Below the pieces are notes generated by a model. The model saw nothing but the letters and a program-made list of their open reading frames with translations. It did not search any database and had not been told where the DNA came from. A DNA stretch of 64,000 nucleotides, from positions 248,001-312,000 of the forward strand of contig CP144362.1 in NCBI GenBank assembly GCA_040954445.1, written 5' to 3'. The position numbers and the translations under genes are program-made. The first letter of the stretch is position 1; the number at the start of each line of letters is the position of its first letter. This document shows positions 1 through 9,428 of this stretch, piece after piece. Source of the stretch: Burkholderia sp. GTDB lineage: Bacteria > Pseudomonadota > Gammaproteobacteria > Burkholderiales > Burkholderiaceae.

Positions 1-115
1 AGCGTGAGGACGCAATGGCATCGACAGGCATAATTTCAGGCAATACGAACGGATTGCCTGAAATTATGCCTGTCGATGCCATTGCGTCCTCACGCTCGAT
101 TTATGCAACAACGCC
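1..115. repeat. Foldback element from IS903-group right ends (cut by window edge)
   Basis: Two arms of about 43 bp read towards each other around a short spacer. Both arms are copies of the right end of the IS903-group element. The right arm finishes in the element's terminal repeat at 98-115, and the left TIR lies outside the window. No coding capacity. It directly abuts the truncated IS copy that follows. Confidence 0.75.
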
Positions 116-776
116 ATGCCGAATTACACCACGCTCTGTCGCCGGGCAAAAACGCTTGATGTCGAACTGCCGATCCTTCGTGACAATGAACCGATCCATC
201 TGGTTGTCGACAGCACCGCTCTGAAAGTCTATGGAGAAGGTGAATGGAAGGTTCGCCAGCACGGCTACTCGAAGCGTCGCACGTGGCGTAAAGTCCATCT
301 CGCGCTCAACGCGAATACAGGTCAAGTGCATGCCGCGCTAATGACGAATCAGAATGTGGCTGACGGTGATGCTCTGGCCAAGTTGCTCGACCAGATTCCA
401 GGCGAAGAACAAATCGATGTCATTGGCAGTGATGGTGCCTACGACACCAAGCCATGCCATGCGCCCATTGCTGCACGCAGTGCTGTTCCTTCGATTCCGC
501 CACGCGAGGGTGCCGTTCATTGGCCAGCGGATATGCCCGGTGCGGCGTGGCGTAATGGCGCGGTTGATGCAATTGCCAGTGACGGTCGTCGAGAATGGCA
601 GCAAGAAAGTGGCTACCACCGGCGATCGCTTGCCGAGAATGCGATGTATCGGTTCAAGACCCTCACCGGCAACTGTCTCTGGGCGCGTCACATCGCCGCG
701 CAGGCGACCGAGGTCGCCTGCGCGGCGGCGTCATCAACCGCATGGCGTCCTCTCGCTCGATTTATGCAACAACGCC
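116..776 (+). mobile_element. IS903-group IS, 5'-truncated copy
   Basis: This is the 3' two thirds of the IS5-family (IS903-group) element. It starts inside the transposase gene at the PNYTTLCRR segment and ends with the right TIR (gatttatgcaacaacgcc) at 776. Both Asp motifs (VVDST, GSDGAYD) and the [11 protein letters not shown] glutamate motif are readable, but the first ~98 residues are missing and the last ~30 are lost in an end deletion. The frame runs on without a stop into the helicase fragment downstream, so the long frame is a chimera. Confidence 0.85.
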
Positions 777-1330
777 ACCCTGCGCAGGGCCTGCTCTATA
801 TACCGCGCGACCTGCCGCAGCCATCTTCCCCGATGTTCACCGATGCGGTGTTCAATGCGGCACTGCCTGCCATCGAGGCTTCGGGTGGCGGTGTGTTCAT
901 GCTTTGCACCACCTTGCGAGCAGTCGCCCGGATCGCTTCCAAGCTGCGCGAGACCATCGAGGCGTGCGGCTGGAACATGCCGCTGCTAGTGCAGGGCGAC
1001 GCGCTTGCGCTGGTGGTGATCGACAAGCTGCCGTTCGCGCCGCCCGACGATCCAGTGCTGGCCGCGCGGCTCGATGCGCTGACCAAGAAAGGCTTAAGCC
1101 CGTTCGCCATGCACCAGTTGCCGCAGGCGGTGATTATGCTGAAGCAAGGTGCGGGGCGCCTGATCCGCGCCGAGACCGACCGCGGCGTGCTGATGATCTG
1201 CGATACGCGGCTGGTCGACAAGTCTTATGGCCGGCTCATCTGGCAAAGTCTACAGCCCTTCAGGCGCACCCGAGAGATCGATGTGGTGCGCGAGTTCTTC
1301 GAGGAAGGTGGATGCGGAATTCATGCCTGA
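777..1330 (+). pseudogene. yoaA: ATP-dependent helicase YoaA/DinG family, C-terminal fragment
   Basis: The frame encodes the C-terminal helicase lobe of a DinG/YoaA-type superfamily 2 DNA helicase. LYIPRDLPQPSSP, the FMLCTTLRAVARIA segment, the VVIDKLPFAPPDDP segment, and the motif VI region QGAGRLIRAETDRGV are recognisable. Everything N-terminal, including Walker A and the iron-sulfur cysteines, is missing, and an IS right end sits directly in front. Inside the fragment, MPLLVQGD runs straight into ALALVVIDKL. The segment that normally lies between them in the family (FWEGVDV region) is absent, which suggests a small deletion between similar GGCGAC tracts. It is non-functional as it stands. 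Confidence 0.8.
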
Positions 1331-1436
1331 ACGCGCTTCGGCAGGGCCGGGCCCATTCCAAAGTGACACACAACAAAGTCACACCACCGCCGAGACCGGA
1401 TAATCTTCCGGTCAGGGCCATGGGAAACATGATTGT

Positions 1437-1672
1437 ATGACGGGAAAGCCTTTGAGCGAAAACGAACGGTTTTACATCGAGAAATGCATGGACAAGGGGC
1501 TACACAAGCCGACATCACCAGAGAATTGTAAGTGTCGCCCCGCACCCTCAGCCGTGAGGTACGCAGGAATACTGACCCCGAGTTCCAAGGCCTGTACTCG
1601 TTTAGACGTTCCGCTACCCTGACCCAACGTCAGCGAGGTCAGCGGGCCTCGTCAGCTAAAGCTTTCCGCTAG
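1437..1672 (+). pseudogene. IS30-family transposase, N-terminal relic
   Basis: Starting at ATG 1437 the frame gives LSENERFYIEKCMDKG. After a one-base frame change near 1500 it continues QADITREL, a stop, then VSPRTLSREVRRNTD and FQGLYSFRRSATLTQRQRG before TAG at 1672. The combination (N/E)ERxxIEx...G.sQadIaRELgvsxrTlSREvrRN is the N-terminal helix-turn-helix of IS30-family transposases. A frameshift, an internal stop and loss of the DDE domain make it a relic. The stretch 1331-1436 before it shows no gene. Confidence 0.65.
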
Positions 1673-1676
1673 ATTA

Positions 1677-2797
1677 GGCCTTGTTGCATAAATCGAGCGT
1701 GAGGACGCAATGGCATCGACGGGCATAATTTCAGGCGATACGAACGGATTGCGGACGAGCGAGGTCCGCCATGCGGTTGATGACGACGCCGCGAACGGCA
1801 ACCTCAGTCGCCTGCGAGGCGATGTGACGCGCCCAGAGACAGTTTCCGGTGAACGTTTTGAACCGATACATCGCATTCTCGGCAAGCGATCGCCGGTGGT
1901 AGCCACTGTCTTGCTTCCATTCTCGACGACCGTCACGGGCAATTGCATCAACCGCGCCATTACGCAACGCCGCACTGGGCATATCCGCTGGCCAATGAAC
2001 GGCACCCTCGCGTGGCGGAAGCGAAGGAATAGCACTGCGTGCAGCCATGGCCGCATGGCATGGCTTGGTGTCGTAGGCACCATCACCGCCGATGACATCG
2101 ATTTGTTCTTCGCGTGGAATCTGGTCGAGCAACTTGGCCATAGCGTCACCGTCAGCCACATTCTGATTCGTCATTAGCGCGGCATGCACTTGACCCGTAT
2201 TCGCGTTGAGCGCGAGATGGACTTTACGCCACGTGCGCCGCTTCGAGTAGCCGTGCTGGCGAACCTTCCATTCACCTTCTCCATAGACCTTCAGACCGGT
2301 GCTGTCGACAACCAGATGGATCGGTTCATTGTCACGAAGGATCGGCAGTTCGACATCAAGCGTTTTTGCCCGGCGACAGAGCGTGGTGTAATTCGGCACC
2401 GGCAAGCTCGGGAAGGGCAGATCGCGCCGACTTTGGGTGAAACCTTGCAGGGCGCGCAACGTCCGTCGATAGACGGTCTTCACGCCAAGTAATGCCTGAA
2501 TCAGCGTATCGCCGTATAGACACTGGCGACCACGTGTGGGTATGGCATCGGGTATTCTGGCAAGGACGGCTTCATCTATCCATATTGTTATGTTCCCCCG
2601 GTTGATCAGGCCTTCATTATAGGCCGCCCAATTTCTGACACGGTAGCGTGCCTTCGGCTCACCTTTCTTGTGTATGTCCTTGCGCATTTTCTTGGCAAAA
2701 ATTAGGCAGTTACTCTGGAATCTGACTTGATAGGAGGCTGGCCCCGCGACCGTTGCGCGTAAACGTCAACGGATCTCGCTCGATTTATGCAACAGCC
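1677..2797 (-). mobile_element. IS903-group IS, full-length copy
   Basis: The TIR (with C for G at position 4) begins at 1677, and the opposite, slightly shortened TIR ends at 2797. It contains an intact 318-codon transposase. Flanking 9-mers do not match, so no target duplication remains. That suggests the copy took part in a recombination or deletion after insertion. It separates the IS30 relic from mnmA. Confidence 0.9.
1731..2687 (-). CDS. IS5-family (IS903-group) transposase
   Basis: 318-aa DDE transposase that cuts and rejoins the ends of its own IS. The catalytic triad is visible as D128 (LVVDST), D202 (GGDGAYD) and E270 ([11 protein letters not shown]), preceded by the family segments RNWAAYNEGLINRG and GRxxLYGDTLI. 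The ATG start (MRKDIHKKGEP) is shared with every intact copy here. Length and motif order match IS903/IS102 transposases. Substitutions such as LRNGAV for WRNGAV distinguish it from other copies, so the copies are diverging. It is likely functional by sequence; activity is not shown. Confidence 0.9.
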   Translation of the reverse strand: MRKDIHKKGEPKARYRVRNWAAYNEGLINRGNITIWIDEAVLARIPDAIPTRGRQCLYGDTLIQALLGVKTVYRRTLRALQGFTQSRRDLPFPSLPVPNYTTLCRRAKTLDVELPILRDNEPIHLVVDSTGLKVYGEGEWKVRQHGYSKRRTWRKVHLALNANTGQVHAALMTNQNVADGDAMAKLLDQIPREEQIDVIGGDGAYDTKPCHAAMAARSAIPSLPPREGAVHWPADMPSAALRNGAVDAIARDGRREWKQDSGYHRRSLAENAMYRFKTFTGNCLWARHIASQATEVAVRGVVINRMADLARPQSVRIA

Positions 2798-2902
2798 CTC
2801 CGCAAGTCAAACGCAAAAGCGAGCATCGCAAGGGACGGGGAATCCTCCCGAAGAGATTGAAAGCTTTGTGTTGTCCGTTCAAGCGCTGACGGCACGCGTC
2901 GT

Positions 2903-4075
2903 TTAGCTCGACAGGCCGCTCGTCAGCGCGTGTGCGCGCGCCGCGGCGACCGCTTCGACCGAGCCAAGCTGGCCGTTCGAGACCGATTCGATGATGCCAC
3001 CGCCCAGACAGATCTCGCCGTCGTAGAGCACCGCCGACTGGCCCGGCGTGACGGCCCATTGCGGCGTGTCGAAACCGAGCGAGAAGCGTATTTCGCCGGC
3101 TTCACCAGCCTTAACGTGGGTGAAGGCGCAGGGTACGTCAGCCTGGCGGTAGCGCGTTTTCACGCCGCAGTCGAAGCTGTCTTCGGGCGGTTCTCCGGCC
3201 ACCCAGCTGACGTTGCTGGCCACCAGCTCGCGCGATAGCAGCCAGAGATGCTCATGGCCCTGCGCGACGTAGAGCGTGTTCGAAGCGATGTCCTTTCCGG
3301 CCACGAACCAGGGTTCGCCGCTGCCGTTCTTGTTGCCGCCCAGGCCAATGCCCTTACGTTGGCCGAGGGTATAGAAGGCCAGCCCAATATGCTCGCCGAC
3401 GCGCTTACCGTCGGGCGTCTTCATCGGCCCCGGCTTGGTCGGTAGGTATTGATTCAGGAAATCGCGGAACGGTCGCTCGCCAATAAAGCAAATGCCGCTC
3501 GAATCCTTTTTCTTGGCGTTCGGTAGGCCGATCTGCTCGGCGATCTCGCGCACCCGCGTCTTCGGCATCTCGTGGAGCGGGAACAGGGTCTTCGATAGCT
3601 GCGCCTGGTTTAGACGGTGCAGGAAGTAGGACTGGTCTTTGCTGTGGTCGAAGGCCTTGAGCAGCTCGAAGCGGCCCTCGCGCTCGCGCACGCGCGCGTA
3701 ATGGCCAGTGGCGATGGTCTCAGCGCCGAGCGACATGGCGTGGTCGAGGAAGGCCTTGAACTTAATCTCTGCATTGCAGAGCACGTCCGGGTTCGGCGTA
3801 CGACCGACCGAGTACTCGCGCAGGAACTCCGCAAACACGCGGTCCTTGTACTTGGCGGCGAAGTTGACGGCTGCCACGTCGATGCCGATCAGGTCCGCCA
3901 CCGAGACCACGTCGATCCAGTCCTGGCGGGCCGAGCAGTACTCGCCGTCGTCATCGTCTTCCCAGTTCTTCATGAACAGGCCGAGCACGTCGTACCCCTG
4001 TTTCTTGAGCAGCCATGCGGTGACCGACGAATCGACACCGCCTGACATGCCGACCACGACACGTTGCTTCTTCAT
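2903..4075 (-). CDS. mnmA: tRNA-specific 2-thiouridylase MnmA
   Basis: 390-aa cytoplasmic enzyme that thiolates U34 of tRNA-Lys, -Glu and -Gln using ATP and a persulfide relay. The adenylation P-loop [10 protein letters not shown] is at residues 9-18. The catalytic cysteine pair is C100 ([12 protein letters not shown]) and C196 ([12 protein letters not shown]), and the tRNA-contact segment GHYARV is present. The C-terminal beta domain is complete ([18 protein letters not shown]). Start is ATG at 4075. Downstream lies an IS903-group copy. Upstream (4076-4175) is a short leader with a fragment of a TA-type palindrome (ttattgatccgcaattcg, about 4137-4154). No decay is seen in the gene. Confidence 0.96.
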   Translation of the reverse strand: MKKQRVVVGMSGGVDSSVTAWLLKKQGYDVLGLFMKNWEDDDDGEYCSARQDWIDVVSVADLIGIDVAAVNFAAKYKDRVFAEFLREYSVGRTPNPDVLCNAEIKFKAFLDHAMSLGAETIATGHYARVREREGRFELLKAFDHSKDQSYFLHRLNQAQLSKTLFPLHEMPKTRVREIAEQIGLPNAKKKDSSGICFIGERPFRDFLNQYLPTKPGPMKTPDGKRVGEHIGLAFYTLGQRKGIGLGGNKNGSGEPWFVAGKDIASNTLYVAQGHEHLWLLSRELVASNVSWVAGEPPEDSFDCGVKTRYRQADVPCAFTHVKAGEAGEIRFSLGFDTPQWAVTPGQSAVLYDGEICLGGGIIESVSNGQLGSVEAVAAARAHALTSGLSS

Positions 4076-4175
4076 TGTTGGTAAAACATCCTTTCTGCAA
4101 ATTCGTAGCTGTGATTTTCGTGGCCTTGTTGGGCGTTATTGATCCGCAATTCGTGACCTTGACGTGGAACGCGCC

Positions 4176-4559
4176 TCAGGCAACCTGAGGTTCGATTAGT
4201 AGCGCCGCGCCTACCTTGCGGCCTTCGGCCATGAGGATGTTGTAGGTCCGGCAGGCGGCCTGGAAGTCCATGGTCTCGACACCGATCCGGCGCTCGGCCA
4301 GTGTGGCGATCAGCCGCGGATGCGGAAAGCGCAGGCGCGCGCCGCTGCCGAAGATCACTACTTCCGGGGATAAATCGAGCAGCAGTTCGAAGTGGTGGGC
4401 CTTCAGCGCCTCGAAGGCGTCGACCGGCCAGGCCATCACGGGCGTGATCGGCAGCACGATCACGCTGTGTTGGTGGCGCTTCAGGTTAATGTCGACGTAG
4501 TCGGGGCCATAGCCAGTGACAGTATTGCGCGCCTCGCTCGGATCCTGATACAGTTTCAA
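4176..4559 (-). CDS. Mth938-like domain protein (DUF498/Xcc1710 family)
   Basis: Small 127-aa protein of the Mth938/DUF498 fold, common in betaproteobacteria and of unknown biochemical role. Characteristic segments are VDINLKRHQHSVIVLP, EVVIFGSGARLRFPHP and the C-terminal MDFQAACRTYNILMAEGRKV. I place the start at TTG 4559 (product KLYQDPSEA), 7 nt after an AGAGGG ribosome site; no ATG fits. The open frame extends far upstream through the neighbouring IS, but that part is IS sequence. The 109 bp upstream to the IS at 4669 would have to hold its promoter. Confidence 0.8.
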   Translation of the reverse strand: MKLYQDPSEARNTVTGYGPDYVDINLKRHQHSVIVLPITPVMAWPVDAFEALKAHHFELLLDLSPEVVIFGSGARLRFPHPRLIATLAERRIGVETMDFQAACRTYNILMAEGRKVGAALLIEPQVA

Positions 4560-4668
4560 ATCATTGCCCTCTGTATACGTTGGGCGGGTTGCACCGTTTT
4601 GGCCCGCGCGCCGGGAGGGAGTGGGCTTGACCGGCGAGCCAGAATGGTGCATTACGACGGAGTTGTTG

Positions 4669-5796
4669 GGCGTTGTTGCATAAATCGAACGTGAGGACGC
4701 CATGGCATCGGACGGGCATAATTCAGGCGATACGAACGGATTGCGGACGAGCGAGGTCCGCCATGCGGTTGATGACGCCGACGCGAACGGCGACCTCGGT
4801 CGCCTGCGCGGCGATGTGACGCGCCCAGAGACAGTGGCCGGTGAGGGTCTTGAACCGATACATCGCATTCTCGGCAAGCGATCGCCGGTGGTAGCCACTG
4901 TGTTGCTTCCATTCTCGACGACCGTCACGGGCAATTGCATCAACCGCGCCATTACGCCACGCCGCGCCGGGCATATCCGCTGGCCAATGAATGGCACCCT
5001 CGCATGGCGGAATCGAAGGAATAGCACTGCGTGCAGCAATGGCCGCATGGCATGGCTTTGTGTCGTAGGCACCATCACCGCCGATGACATGGATTTGTTC
5101 TTCGCGTGGAATCTGGTCGAGCAACTGGGCCAGAGCGTCACCGTCAGCCGCATTTTGATTCTTCATTAGCGCGGCATGCACTTGACCCGTATTCGCGCTG
5201 AGCGCGAGATGGACTTTACGCCACGTGCGCCGCTTCGAGTAGCCGTGCTGGCGCACCTTCCATTCACCTTCTCCATAGACCTTCAGACCGGTGCTGTCGA
5301 CGACCAGATGGATCGGTTCATTGTCACGAAGGATCGGCAGTTCGACATCAAGCGTTTTTGCCCGGCGACAGAGCGTGGTATAATTCGGCACCGGCAAGCT
5401 CGGGAAGGCCAGATCGCGCCGACTTTGGGTGAAACCTTGCAGGGCGCACAACGTCAGTCGATAGACGGTCTTCACGCCAAGTAATGCCTGAATCAGCGTA
5501 TCGCCGTATAGACACGGGCGACCACGTGTGGGTATGGCATCGGGTATCCTGGCAAGGACGGCTTCATCTATCCACATTGTTACGTTCCCCCGGTTGATCA
5601 GGCCTTCATTATAGGCCGCCCAATTCCTGACACGGTAGTGTGCCTTTGGCTCACCTCACCTTTCTTGTGTATGTCTTTGCGCATTTTCTTGGCAAAAATT
5701 AGGCAGTTACTCTGGAATCTGACTTGATAGGAGGCTGGCCCCGCGACCGTTGCGCGTAAACGTCAACGGATCTCGCTCGATTTATGCAACAACGCC
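4669..5796 (-). mobile_element. IS903-group IS, full length with frameshifted transposase
   Basis: Both TIRs are present (4669 and 5796), spanning 1128 bp. The transposase reads from WIDEAVL to the C-terminus (4723-5577), but a 5-bp duplication (ctcac) near 5655 breaks the first ~35 codons. No target duplication is seen. Immediately left of the element is a stray gttgttg, so it may have landed in the TIR of an earlier copy. Confidence 0.88.
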
Positions 5797-6295
5797 CATG
5801 AAATAGAGAGTGACACGCTTTGGTGATTTCTGGAGACGACGCAGATGGCTGATGACGGCATTTCTTGAAATGCCCTTTGGTTCGCGCCGGAGCTTGCTTC
5901 GTCACGTTTCGCTTTCAGATCCGCGTGAACATTTCCTCTGGATTGAGATCCGGCCTGTTCGGCGGCATGTAGAACACCTCGATCTTGTCAACGTACTGGG
6001 CCAACCATGCCTTGACCGGCTTTGCGTGATGAACCTTGATCAGGTTGTCGAGAATCAAAAACAGCTTCTTGCTGCGCATGTCTTTGATCAGCCTCTTCAG
6101 GAAGTCGAGCAGGATGTTTGCGTTCATCGCGCCCTCGAATACTTTCAAGCGCACCTAGCCTCGGTTTGCCACCGTCGACACCACCGACAGGCCTTCGTGT
6201 CGGCTCGCCAGGCGCCGCTCGGGTGTCTTGCCCATTGGTGCGTAGGAGCGGCGCCTCCTACATCACCCGAGCACAGCTCCGTTTCGTCACCCCAC
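5797..6295 (-). pseudogene. IS630-family transposase, C-terminal relic
   Basis: On the minus strand the frames give, in order, a WWGDETELCSGDV-like segment, an ASRHxGLSVVSTV-like segment, FEGAMNANILLDFLKRLIKDMRSKKLFLILDN, KVHHAKPVKAWLAQYVDKIEVFYMP and PNRPDLNPEEM. This is the DDE domain of IS630-family transposases (LILDN..vHh...V..W......i.vf.lP.ysPelNPdE). Several frameshifts split it, and the N-terminal half is missing. The same relic type recurs at 36880-38356 and 44454-44737. Confidence 0.8.
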
Positions 6296-6393
6296 CATGC
6301 ATCCAAAATTCGGGATCTTGAAATTAGAAAATCGTCCCTCAGGTCTCGTTTTTTCATACCCCTCATATGGGCAATGATTTTCTAATTTCAAGA

Positions 6394-6555
6394 GGCGTTG
6401 TTGCATAAATCGAGTGTGAGGACGTAACGGAACGGATTGCGGACCTCGCTCGTCCGCAATCCGTTCATATCGCCTGAAATTATTGATCCGAAATTCGTGA
6501 TCAATATGCCCGTCGATGCCATTGCGTCCTCGCGCTTGATTTATGCAACAACGCC
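6394..6555. mobile_element. 138-bp-family IS903-group foldback element with perfect 9-bp target duplication
   Basis: Both TIRs are intact (GGCGTTGTTGCATAAATC at 6394 and its complement ending at 6555). The long and short arms meet at GCGGAC-ctcgctc-GTCCGC. The flanking 9-mers ATTTCAAGA at 6385-6393 and 6556-6564 are identical, which shows the short element transposed as a unit. It carries a 24-bp insertion (6483-6504 plus one TA). Without it the length is 138 bp, the same as the copies at 27864 and 44316. It has no coding capacity. Confidence 0.85.
6483..6504. repeat. 22-bp TA-flanked palindrome
   Basis: The element runs TTGATC...GATCAA (10 bp between the arms) and is flanked by TA on both sides (6481-6482, 6505-6506). 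It interrupts the otherwise standard gaaattatgcccg sequence of the foldback element. It matches the fused outer ends of the ~110-bp TA-type palindromes. A second copy is at 50386-50407. Confidence 0.7.
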
Positions 6556-6599
6556 ATTTCAAGATAATGAATTGCTGATCAATATGCAACAACGCCGCC

Positions 6600-8051
6600 T
6601 CAACTACCAGTATGCGCGGCGATGAAATCCTTCACCTGCTGTACATCCGCCTTCACCACCTCGAAGCGTTGCGGCAGCGCCTCGATGCCGGAGAATGCGG
6701 CAGGACGCTCTGCCTCGCGGCCCAGCACCTGGCAGATCGTCTCGCCGAACTTGATCGGCTGGGCGGTCTCGAGTACCACCATCGACACACCCGGTTGAAG
6801 GTGCTCGCGCGCCACCTTCACGCCGTCGGCCGTGTGCGTGTCGATCATAGTCGCGTAGCGCGCGTAAATGTCGCGGATCGTCTCCAGGCGATCTGCGTGC
6901 GTGCTACGGCCCGAGACGAAGCCGAACTCGGCCACGCGCGAGAAATCGCCGCTTGCAGCAAGATCGAAACCGCTCTTGTGCTCGAGGTCGTGGAACAATT
7001 GCAGCACGCGCGCAGAATCGCGGCCCAGCAGGTCGAACACGAAGCGCTCAAGGTTCGAGGCTTTTGAGATGTCCATGCTTGGGCTGCTGGTGTGATAGGT
7101 CTGCTTGGTGCTGCGCACGCGGTAGCTGCCGGTACGGAAGAACTCGTGGAGCACGTCATTCTCGTTGGTGGCCACCACCAGCTTCTCGATCGGCAGGCCC
7201 ATCATACGCGCGATATGGCCGGCGCAGACATTGCCAAAGTTGCCAGAAGGCACCGTAAACGAGACGCGCTCGTCGTTGCCCCTGGTCGCAGCGAAGTAGC
7301 CCTTGAAGTAGTAGACGACCTGCGCGACCACGCGTGCCCAGTTAATCGAGTTGACGGTGCCGATCTTGTGGCGCGCCTTGTAGGCGTGGTCGTTCGAAAC
7401 CGCCTTGACGATATCTTGGGCGTCGTCGAATACGCCTTCCACGGCCAAGTTGAAAATGTTCGTGTCCTGCAAGCTGTACATCTGCGCCGACTGGAAGGCG
7501 CTCATCTTTTGGTGCGGAGAGAGCATGAACACACGCATGCCGGCCTTGCCGCGCATCGCGTATTCGGCGGCGCTTCCAGTGTCGCCTGAGGTCGCGCCGA
7601 GGATATTGAGAGTCTCGCCGTGCCTGGACAGTGTGTACTCAAACAGATTTCCGAGCAGTTGCATGGCCATGTCCTTGAATGCCAGGGTCGGCCCGTTCGA
7701 CAGCTCCAGCAGCGCCAGCATAGTCCCGCCCTCGCTGCCGAGCATCTTGAGCGGCGTGATGTCGGCGGCGTTCTCGCCATGGCGCGTATTGCTGTAGACC
7801 TCGGTGCGATAGGTGCGGCGCGTAAGCGCGCGCAGGTCTTCGTTCGGCATGTCGTCGATGAACTTCGACAGCACTTCGAAGGCCAGCGCCGCGTAAGACA
7901 GACCGCGCCAGCACGCGAATTCATCAGCGCTCACGCGCGGGTATTCGACCGGCAGGTAGAGCCCCCCGTCCTTAGCGAGGCCGCCCAGCAGGATTTCCGA
8001 AAACGTATAGCGCTCGCCGATGTCGGCCCCGCGCGTCGAAATATAATTCAT
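6600..8051 (-). CDS. thrC: Threonine synthase
   Basis: 483-aa PLP enzyme converting O-phosphohomoserine to threonine, the last step of the threonine branch. The PLP lysine is K126 in GPTLAFKDMAMQ. The GATSGDTGSAAEYA phosphate loop and SGNFGNVCAGHIA segment are present, and the N-terminus MNYISTRG matches the long gammaproteobacterial/betaproteobacterial type. ATG at 8051 lies 7 nt after the hom stop, so the two genes are co-transcribed and probably translationally coupled. The stop codon lies 3 bp from an IS903-group TIR tip, so the operon's natural downstream region is gone. Confidence 0.96.
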   Translation of the reverse strand: MNYISTRGADIGERYTFSEILLGGLAKDGGLYLPVEYPRVSADEFACWRGLSYAALAFEVLSKFIDDMPNEDLRALTRRTYRTEVYSNTRHGENAADITPLKMLGSEGGTMLALLELSNGPTLAFKDMAMQLLGNLFEYTLSRHGETLNILGATSGDTGSAAEYAMRGKAGMRVFMLSPHQKMSAFQSAQMYSLQDTNIFNLAVEGVFDDAQDIVKAVSNDHAYKARHKIGTVNSINWARVVAQVVYYFKGYFAATRGNDERVSFTVPSGNFGNVCAGHIARMMGLPIEKLVVATNENDVLHEFFRTGSYRVRSTKQTYHTSSPSMDISKASNLERFVFDLLGRDSARVLQLFHDLEHKSGFDLAASGDFSRVAEFGFVSGRSTHADRLETIRDIYARYATMIDTHTADGVKVAREHLQPGVSMVVLETAQPIKFGETICQVLGREAERPAAFSGIEALPQRFEVVKADVQQVKDFIAAHTGS

Positions 8052-8058
8052 GTCGGCT

Positions 8059-9381
8059 TCAGTTGAGCGCTTCCATGCGCAGCTTTGTGACCTTGGAACG
8101 GATCGTCGGCAGCGCCTCAATGCTCATGATCGCCGCATTTACGTTGCGCTCCACCGTTACATGCGTGATCAGGATAATGTCGGTTTCGTCGCTGCAGCCG
8201 TCGACCTCGGCTGATTCCTTCTGCAGCAGCGCATCGATCGAGATGCCTGATTCGGCCAGGATGCGTGTGATGGCGGCCAGAACGCCGGTTTCGTCGGCCA
8301 CTCGCAGGCGCAGGTAGTAGCCGCTGGTGATCGCCTCAATCTTCAGGATCGGCGTGTTTGACAAACTTTTCGGCTGGAACGCGAGATGTGGAACGCGGTG
8401 TTCCGGATCCGCCGTGTGTAGGCGCGTGACGTCGACCAGGTCGGCCACCACAGCCGAGGCGGTCGGCTCGCCACCGGCACCCTTGCCGTAGTAGAGCGTG
8501 GTGCCCACCGCGTCGCCATGCACCACCACCGCGTTCATTGCGCCCTCCACATTAGCCAGCAGGCGTTTCTCGGGGATCAGGGTGGGATGCACGCGCAGCT
8601 CGATGCCCGCCCCAGTGCGGCGCGTGATGCCCAACAGCTTGATACGGTAGCCGAGCTCCTCGGCGTAGCGGATGTCGGCGGAGGCCAGCTTGCTGATGCC
8701 CTCGACGTAGGCGCGCTCGAACTGCACCGGCACGCCGAATGCAATCGCGCTCATGATGGTAGCCTTGTGCGCGGCGTCCACGCCCTCGATGTCGAAAGTT
8801 GGGTCGGCCTCAGCGTAGCCGAGCTCCTGGGCGGCCTTCAGTGCGGTGGAGAAGTCCAGGCCGCGGTCGTGCATCTCCGAGAGGATGTAGTTGGTGGTAC
8901 CGTTGATGATGCCGGCGATATACTGGATACGGTTAGCGGTCAAGCCCTCGCGAAGCGCCTTGATGATCGGGATGCCACCGGCCACGGCGGCCTCGAACGC
9001 GACCATCACGCCCTTCTCGCGGGCTGCCGTGAAGATCTCGCTGCCGTGCACAGCGATTAGCGCCTTATTGGCGGTCACCACCTGCTTGCCGTTTGCGATC
9101 GAGCGCAGTATCAGCTCCCGGGCGATGCCGGTACCGCCGATCATCTCGGCGACGATTGAGATCGAGGGATCGTCGACCACCGCCTGGAAATCGGTGCTCA
9201 GATCTACGCTCGCTCCGCCCAGCGCGGCCTGTGCCTTGGTCGGGTTGCGGAGCGCGATGCGCGTGATCTCGATGCATCGTCCAGCGCGCCGTTTGATTTC
9301 TTCTTGATTGCGGCGCAGCACCTCGAAGGTGCCCCTGCCAACGGTGCCGAAGCCCAACAGGGCGACTTTGATCGGTTCCAT
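8059..9381 (-). CDS. hom: Homoserine dehydrogenase
   Basis: 440-aa NAD(P)-dependent enzyme reducing aspartate semialdehyde to homoserine, shared by threonine and methionine synthesis. The Rossmann motif LLGFGTVGRG is at residues 7-16. The catalytic segment includes GIINGTTNYIL and YAEADPTFDIEGVDAAHK. A C-terminal ACT domain (YYLRLRVADETGVLAAI) gives the family's usual feedback site. I chose ATG 9381 (MEPIKVALLGF), the conserved start; an in-frame upstream extension is possible but not conserved. It sits between alaA (47-bp gap) and thrC in one minus-strand operon. Confidence 0.96.
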   Translation of the reverse strand: MEPIKVALLGFGTVGRGTFEVLRRNQEEIKRRAGRCIEITRIALRNPTKAQAALGGASVDLSTDFQAVVDDPSISIVAEMIGGTGIARELILRSIANGKQVVTANKALIAVHGSEIFTAAREKGVMVAFEAAVAGGIPIIKALREGLTANRIQYIAGIINGTTNYILSEMHDRGLDFSTALKAAQELGYAEADPTFDIEGVDAAHKATIMSAIAFGVPVQFERAYVEGISKLASADIRYAEELGYRIKLLGITRRTGAGIELRVHPTLIPEKRLLANVEGAMNAVVVHGDAVGTTLYYGKGAGGEPTASAVVADLVDVTRLHTADPEHRVPHLAFQPKSLSNTPILKIEAITSGYYLRLRVADETGVLAAITRILAESGISIDALLQKESAEVDGCSDETDIILITHVTVERNVNAAIMSIEALPTIRSKVTKLRMEALN

Positions 9382-9428
9382 GCTGCCGTGTTGGTTGCGG
9401 TTTGAAGTTAGAGGACGGAAGCGACCGC

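Larger units (their letters stand above)
6296..6590. repeat. TA-type palindromic element (MITE-like), interrupted
   Basis: The left half (attcgggatcttgaaatt and onwards from 6306) and the right half (tctaatttcaag near 6381-6392, continuing after the insertion at 6556-6583 to gatcaata) are inverted repeats of the TA-type family seen whole at 30805-30918. The element lies next to the IS630 relic and is split by the foldback element at 6394-6555. A loose IS903-group TIR tip (caacaacgcc) follows at 6587-6596. Confidence 0.6.

Noticed and set aside
2184..2492. A ~102-codon open frame antisense to the transposase, repeated at 5176, 12141, 23704, 37625, 47773, 49567, 53918 and 54589
   Set aside because: It recurs only because the IS recurs; it is the complement of the conserved transposase coding sequence and has no start signal or family resemblance of its own.
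4702..5169. A 142-155-codon antisense open frame at the IS right end, repeated at 1710, 34456, 37190, 39007, 49882 and 54904
   Set aside because: Same reason: a shadow of the transposase C-terminal half.
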